Assembly (NCBI GenBank): GCA_025934395.1
Contig: JAICYC010000022.1
Span: forward strand, 1-41,059
Direction of reading: 5' to 3'
Length of the DNA stretch: 41,059 nt
Source of the DNA: Solirubrobacteraceae bacterium
GTDB lineage: Bacteria; Actinomycetota; Thermoleophilia; Solirubrobacterales; Solirubrobacteraceae
This document shows, one piece after another, positions 41,014 to 41,059 of the stretch. A program made the position numbers and the translations under genes. The notes under the pieces are model-generated. The model saw only the letters and a list, made by a program, of their open reading frames with translations. It was not told where the DNA came from and ran no database searches. How positions within the stretch are numbered: position 1 is the first letter of the stretch; the number at the start of each line of letters is the position of its first letter.

Positions 41014-41059
41014 CGCCCGCGCGGTGCGCGGTCTCGACGCCCGCGGTGTGCGGCCCCGA

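Noticed and set aside
1-41059. tRNA, rRNA, riboswitch, phage or insertion-sequence genes
   Set aside because: I found no transposase, integrase or phage proteins and no convincing cloverleaf or riboswitch core by eye; a structure-based search could still reveal small RNAs.

Overview
This window is a stretch of a very GC-rich chromosome. Start codons are often GTG or TTG, and -10 boxes of the form TANNNT sit 6-8 bases before many starts, which is the leaderless-mRNA signature. Together with the gene families (TreY/TreZ/GlgX, CYP125-like P450, SigB/SigF-type sigma, DUF2294), this points to a high-GC actinobacterium. My best guess is class Thermoleophilia (Solirubrobacter/Conexibacter-like). That placement is inference, since no rRNA is present. 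I see no phage, transposase, CRISPR or tRNA genes.

Bases 1-9300 hold carbohydrate and compatible-solute metabolism. A tightly coupled operon, glgB (5' end outside the window)-treZ-glgX-treY, has every junction as a 4-base NTGA overlap. It branches and debranches alpha-glucan and converts it to trehalose. A convergent five-helix membrane protein follows, then a GH63-type glucosyl/mannosylglycerate hydrolase-like enzyme.

Bases 9300-19500 are a mixed housekeeping and exported set: a cyclic-nucleotide-binding protein, a P450, a small membrane protein, an RCK-gated K+ channel with an altered selectivity filter, an SRPBCC protein, a 1287-residue secreted subtilase with a C-terminal propeller, exonuclease III, a VOC protein and a Cys-containing secreted protein of different base composition.

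Bases 19680-36340 form a surface-glycan locus. It has a nucleotide-sugar epimerase, a Gly/Ser-rich membrane-anchored exported protein, a 995-residue fusion of a WecA-type priming transferase, an O-antigen ligase/polymerase-like domain and TPRs, a lipoprotein, a second polymerase-like protein, four glycosyltransferases, three SAM methyltransferases, a hexapeptide acyltransferase, a Wzx-type flippase and an exported clan-A glycosidase. In principle this covers priming, assembly, decoration, flipping, polymerisation and transfer. The fusion protein is the most unusual element.

Bases 36340-41059 carry regulation and small enzymes. These include a VOC protein divergent from an ECF sigma factor with a SnoaL tail, and a SigB/SigF-type stress sigma preceded by a GTTT-N16-GGGTAC box, suggesting autoregulation. 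They are followed by a DUF2294 protein, a GNAT acetyltransferase, and a SnoaL/cupin pair driven by a near-consensus sigma-70 promoter at the right edge.
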